Assembly (NCBI GenBank): GCA_021203665.1 | Contig: JAJQAT010000207.1 | Span: 1 to 21,970 of the forward strand | Reading direction: 5' to 3' | DNA length: 21,970 bases | Source: Bacillota bacterium | Lineage (GTDB): Bacteria; Bacillota; Clostridia; UBA1381 | Shown: piece after piece, positions 19,998 through 21,970 of the stretch | How positions within the stretch are numbered: the first letter of the stretch is position 1 | Layout of the letters: each line of letters begins with the position of its first letter | The notes under the pieces: model-generated | What the model saw: only the letters and a program-made list of their open reading frames with translations | Told to the model about the DNA's origin: nothing | Database searches by the model: none | Translations under genes and position numbers: made by a program

Positions 19998-21970
19998 TTA
20001 TTCCACACCCAACGCCTTAAACACAGCATCCTCTGCACTGCTATAGAAAATCAGATTAAAACTGCTAATCAAATCCGCAGGTACAGTCCCCAAATCTGTT
20101 GCCGATGTCATTGGCAATAACACTTTCTTTGCGCCGCTGTCCACGCATACCTGCAGAGCATTTGCCAGCTCATCCACCTTGATCATCGTTCCGCTGATGC
20201 TGATTTCACCGAGAACAGTAAGAGAACTTAGTGCTGGCTTTCCAAGCGCAATTGAGCAGATAGCAATTAGTGTTGGCAGTGCCAGCCTACTGGTCATTCC
20301 GATGCCCTGCAAATCCTGATAGTTGATAATGTAATCTTTTAATGTCGTGCTGATGGAACCGCTGATACGATTTCCATTCGCCTTAAGGAAATTAAATGCC
20401 GTGTTGGTCGCTTCCTTACAGCCTCTGTCAGAGCCGATGCCTGTGCATTCGAGTTTCCCGTTTCCGGGGAGCATCTGCGATTCCAGACGGAATACGCCGA
20501 GCATTCCCGATTTACCGTGGGAGACTGTATAGACCTGTCCGGGATTGCACATTCCTTCCGGTATAAGTTTACCGCCGCCCTGTTCCGGAACGGAGACGTA
20601 GTGTTCCTCAAACGTCTCGTTGTCGATGTATGAGAAGTTCACATCATAGAACTCCATGCCGCCCAGCTTTTTAAGCTGCTCTTTTACACGGCGGCGCATT
20701 TCCAAAGACAACTGAAGGACTTCCTCCAGTTCCTTTTTGGTAAACTCGCCATCTGGATACATGAGTTTTAAATAACCGTCTACCATCTTTCTCACAGCGA
20801 TTGTATCACGCTGGTTCAGGTTCTTGCCGAGACGGAAATAATGATCGAGCGCGTCTCCATATTGTTCCTTCCGCAATTCACGAATAAATTCCGCCAGATA
20901 ATCGCTGATGAATCCATAATCGGTTGTAAAATGCTCCGGTCTAAACTTCGGAATCTCCCAGCCGGGAAGATAGCAATGGATGCGGTCAAGAAATGCTGTA
21001 TCGGTTCCCATCTCGGGCGGGAACGGGTCGAAAAGGCTTGATGTCTTAAGCAGAACATCTACACTCTGATTAATGTTTCCGACGAAGACCATAGACGCGG
21101 ATGCTGCCTTTTCTTCTTTTCCACGAGCGAAAGAGCCTGATGCCATATAATCTTTCATAATCTGTACGCCGTCTTTATCCTTGAATCGGATACCGGCGAC
21201 TTCATCAAAGGCAACACAATCCCATAACCCCACAAGACCGACAGTCTTTCTGCCCATATTATAAAACAGGTTGGCAACCGTTGTCTGACCTCCGGACACA
21301 AGAATGCTGTTTGGGGAAATTTCCTTATACAGATGCGACTTACCCGTACTGCGCGGGCCAAGCTCGCAAAGGTTGAAATTATTCTCCACAAGCGGAATCA
21401 TTCTTGTCAACAGCAGCCATTTTTCGCGATATGTCAGTTCATCCGGCTCCATGCCGATGGAACGCATAAGGACATCCATCCACTCGTCCTTTGCGAAGGC
21501 TTTGCCCCCCTGTTTCAACTCATCCATTTCGATATGGGGCATCTGAATCGGTGTCAGTTTCCGAATGCGAATCGGAATGCCGTTTTTCTTATCTTCCTCT
21601 ATATACTCATAATTCAGCTGCACGATACACCAAATCCCGCCGCAAAGCAGACGGTCATATTTCTCAGGGTACGCGTCGGCAATCGGAATGTTGCTTACTC
21701 CAAGATTAGAGAAATCTGCAACATAAGCATTATGCTTCATGTCCAGCCGAACCGTAATCAAATCAATGACCGTGTGGCTGCCTCGGCTGCGCAATTTCGA
21801 TAATATTTTCTGCGCCTCATCCGGACGCACAAAATTGTCCGCAAGAATGCGTTTTACATTCTGCACCCCACGCTCAACTACATCTTCATCATCTGAGCTG
21901 CAATACTGACCGAGCAGGAACTCAAGAACATAAACGGGAACATTCGCGCCCTCCTTGATTTTCTTGGTCA
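19998..21970 (-). CDS. brxL: BrxL, Lon-like AAA+ protein of BREX phage defence, 5' partial
   Basis: The open frame continues beyond the right edge; 656 residues are visible and by family length roughly 20-40 N-terminal residues are missing. Numbering from the first visible codon: the N-terminal domain holds VPVYVLEFLLGQYCSSDDE (about 10-28) and LLCGGIWCIVQL; Walker A GPRSTGKSH at 204-212; Walker B VAFDE at 252-256; sensor-1 VFVGNIN about 294-300; Arg finger candidate Arg329 in DRIHCYLPGW. The C-terminal 125 residues are Lon-protease-like (GMTSRLALPTLIA, LGEISISG, SGAKKVLLP), but a Lys at the usual dyad place is not evident. In BREX systems BrxL acts in the restriction stage together with the brxABC-pglX-pglZ products, usually as the last core gene; those would lie to the right. 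Intact as far as seen. Confidence 0.9.
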   Translation of the reverse strand, partial: TKKIKEGANVPVYVLEFLLGQYCSSDDEDVVERGVQNVKRILADNFVRPDEAQKILSKLRSRGSHTVIDLITVRLDMKHNAYVADFSNLGVSNIPIADAYPEKYDRLLCGGIWCIVQLNYEYIEEDKKNGIPIRIRKLTPIQMPHIEMDELKQGGKAFAKDEWMDVLMRSIGMEPDELTYREKWLLLTRMIPLVENNFNLCELGPRSTGKSHLYKEISPNSILVSGGQTTVANLFYNMGRKTVGLVGLWDCVAFDEVAGIRFKDKDGVQIMKDYMASGSFARGKEEKAASASMVFVGNINQSVDVLLKTSSLFDPFPPEMGTDTAFLDRIHCYLPGWEIPKFRPEHFTTDYGFISDYLAEFIRELRKEQYGDALDHYFRLGKNLNQRDTIAVRKMVDGYLKLMYPDGEFTKKELEEVLQLSLEMRRRVKEQLKKLGGMEFYDVNFSYIDNETFEEHYVSVPEQGGGKLIPEGMCNPGQVYTVSHGKSGMLGVFRLESQMLPGNGKLECTGIGSDRGCKEATNTAFNFLKANGNRISGSISTTLKDYIINYQDLQGIGMTSRLALPTLIAICSIALGKPALSSLTVLGEISISGTMIKVDELANALQVCVDSGAKKVLLPMTSATDLGTVPADLISSFNLIFYSSAEDAVFKALGVE

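Noticed and set aside
1..21970. tRNA or rRNA genes and a tRNA attachment site for the integrase
   Set aside because: No cloverleaf, T-loop or rRNA signature was seen; Tn916-type integrases usually insert in AT-rich sites without tRNA genes.

Overview
The window looks like chromosome of a Gram-positive anaerobe, most likely a gut-type Clostridia (Bacillota). The grounds are strong AGGAGG-type ribosome binding sites, TTGACA/TATAAT promoters with 17-base spacers, an EFR1-type flavodoxin/ferredoxin, copper-amine-oxidase-N-like secreted domains, a PadR plus HAAS/DUF1700 pair, and a Tn916-family integrase with excisionase. No tRNA, rRNA or CRISPR array was seen.

Positions 1-2560 hold the end of a TM2-domain membrane protein gene, a two-gene minus-strand unit (DUF6933-like protein, then a cupin), and a plus-strand padR gene overlapping a HAAS/DUF1700 gene whose second half is foreign to the family. 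Positions 2589-11817 are one tightly packed minus-strand operon. In transcription order it encodes an iron-type alcohol dehydrogenase, a secreted SLH-like/alpha-beta hydrolase, an aldo/keto reductase, an EFR1 ferredoxin, a 1310-residue secreted fusion (carboxymuconolactone-decarboxylase-like repeats, copper-amine-oxidase-N domain, two cupins, carboxylesterase), and a lipoprotein flavodoxin. A divergent LysR gene (12071-12913) with a palindrome between the two promoters is the likely regulator. The gene content suggests reduction and hydrolysis of reactive carbonyls, quinones or esters, partly outside the cell; this is inference.

Positions 13144-14448 are a MarR-GNAT-cupin operon with two facing operator-like sites around its promoter. 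From about 14660 the DNA is mobile. It has a truncated element-type replication/HTH gene, helically phased short repeats, a Tn916-type integrase and excisionase, three tandem 103-base repeats, and a hairpin cluster that could be an oriT or another structured transfer sequence.

From 17819 to the right edge is a defence-type operon on the minus strand, headed (in view) by an open brxL, the Lon-like AAA+ gene of BREX phage-defence systems. The three genes after brxL are all broken. A trypsin-like protease has lost the segment with its catalytic His. An acidic repeat protein carries two frameshifts and a stop codon. A subtilase has lost its Asp/His half and carries two frameshifts. The brxL plus two-protease association is the most interesting candidate for an undescribed system here, and this copy of it is decaying.
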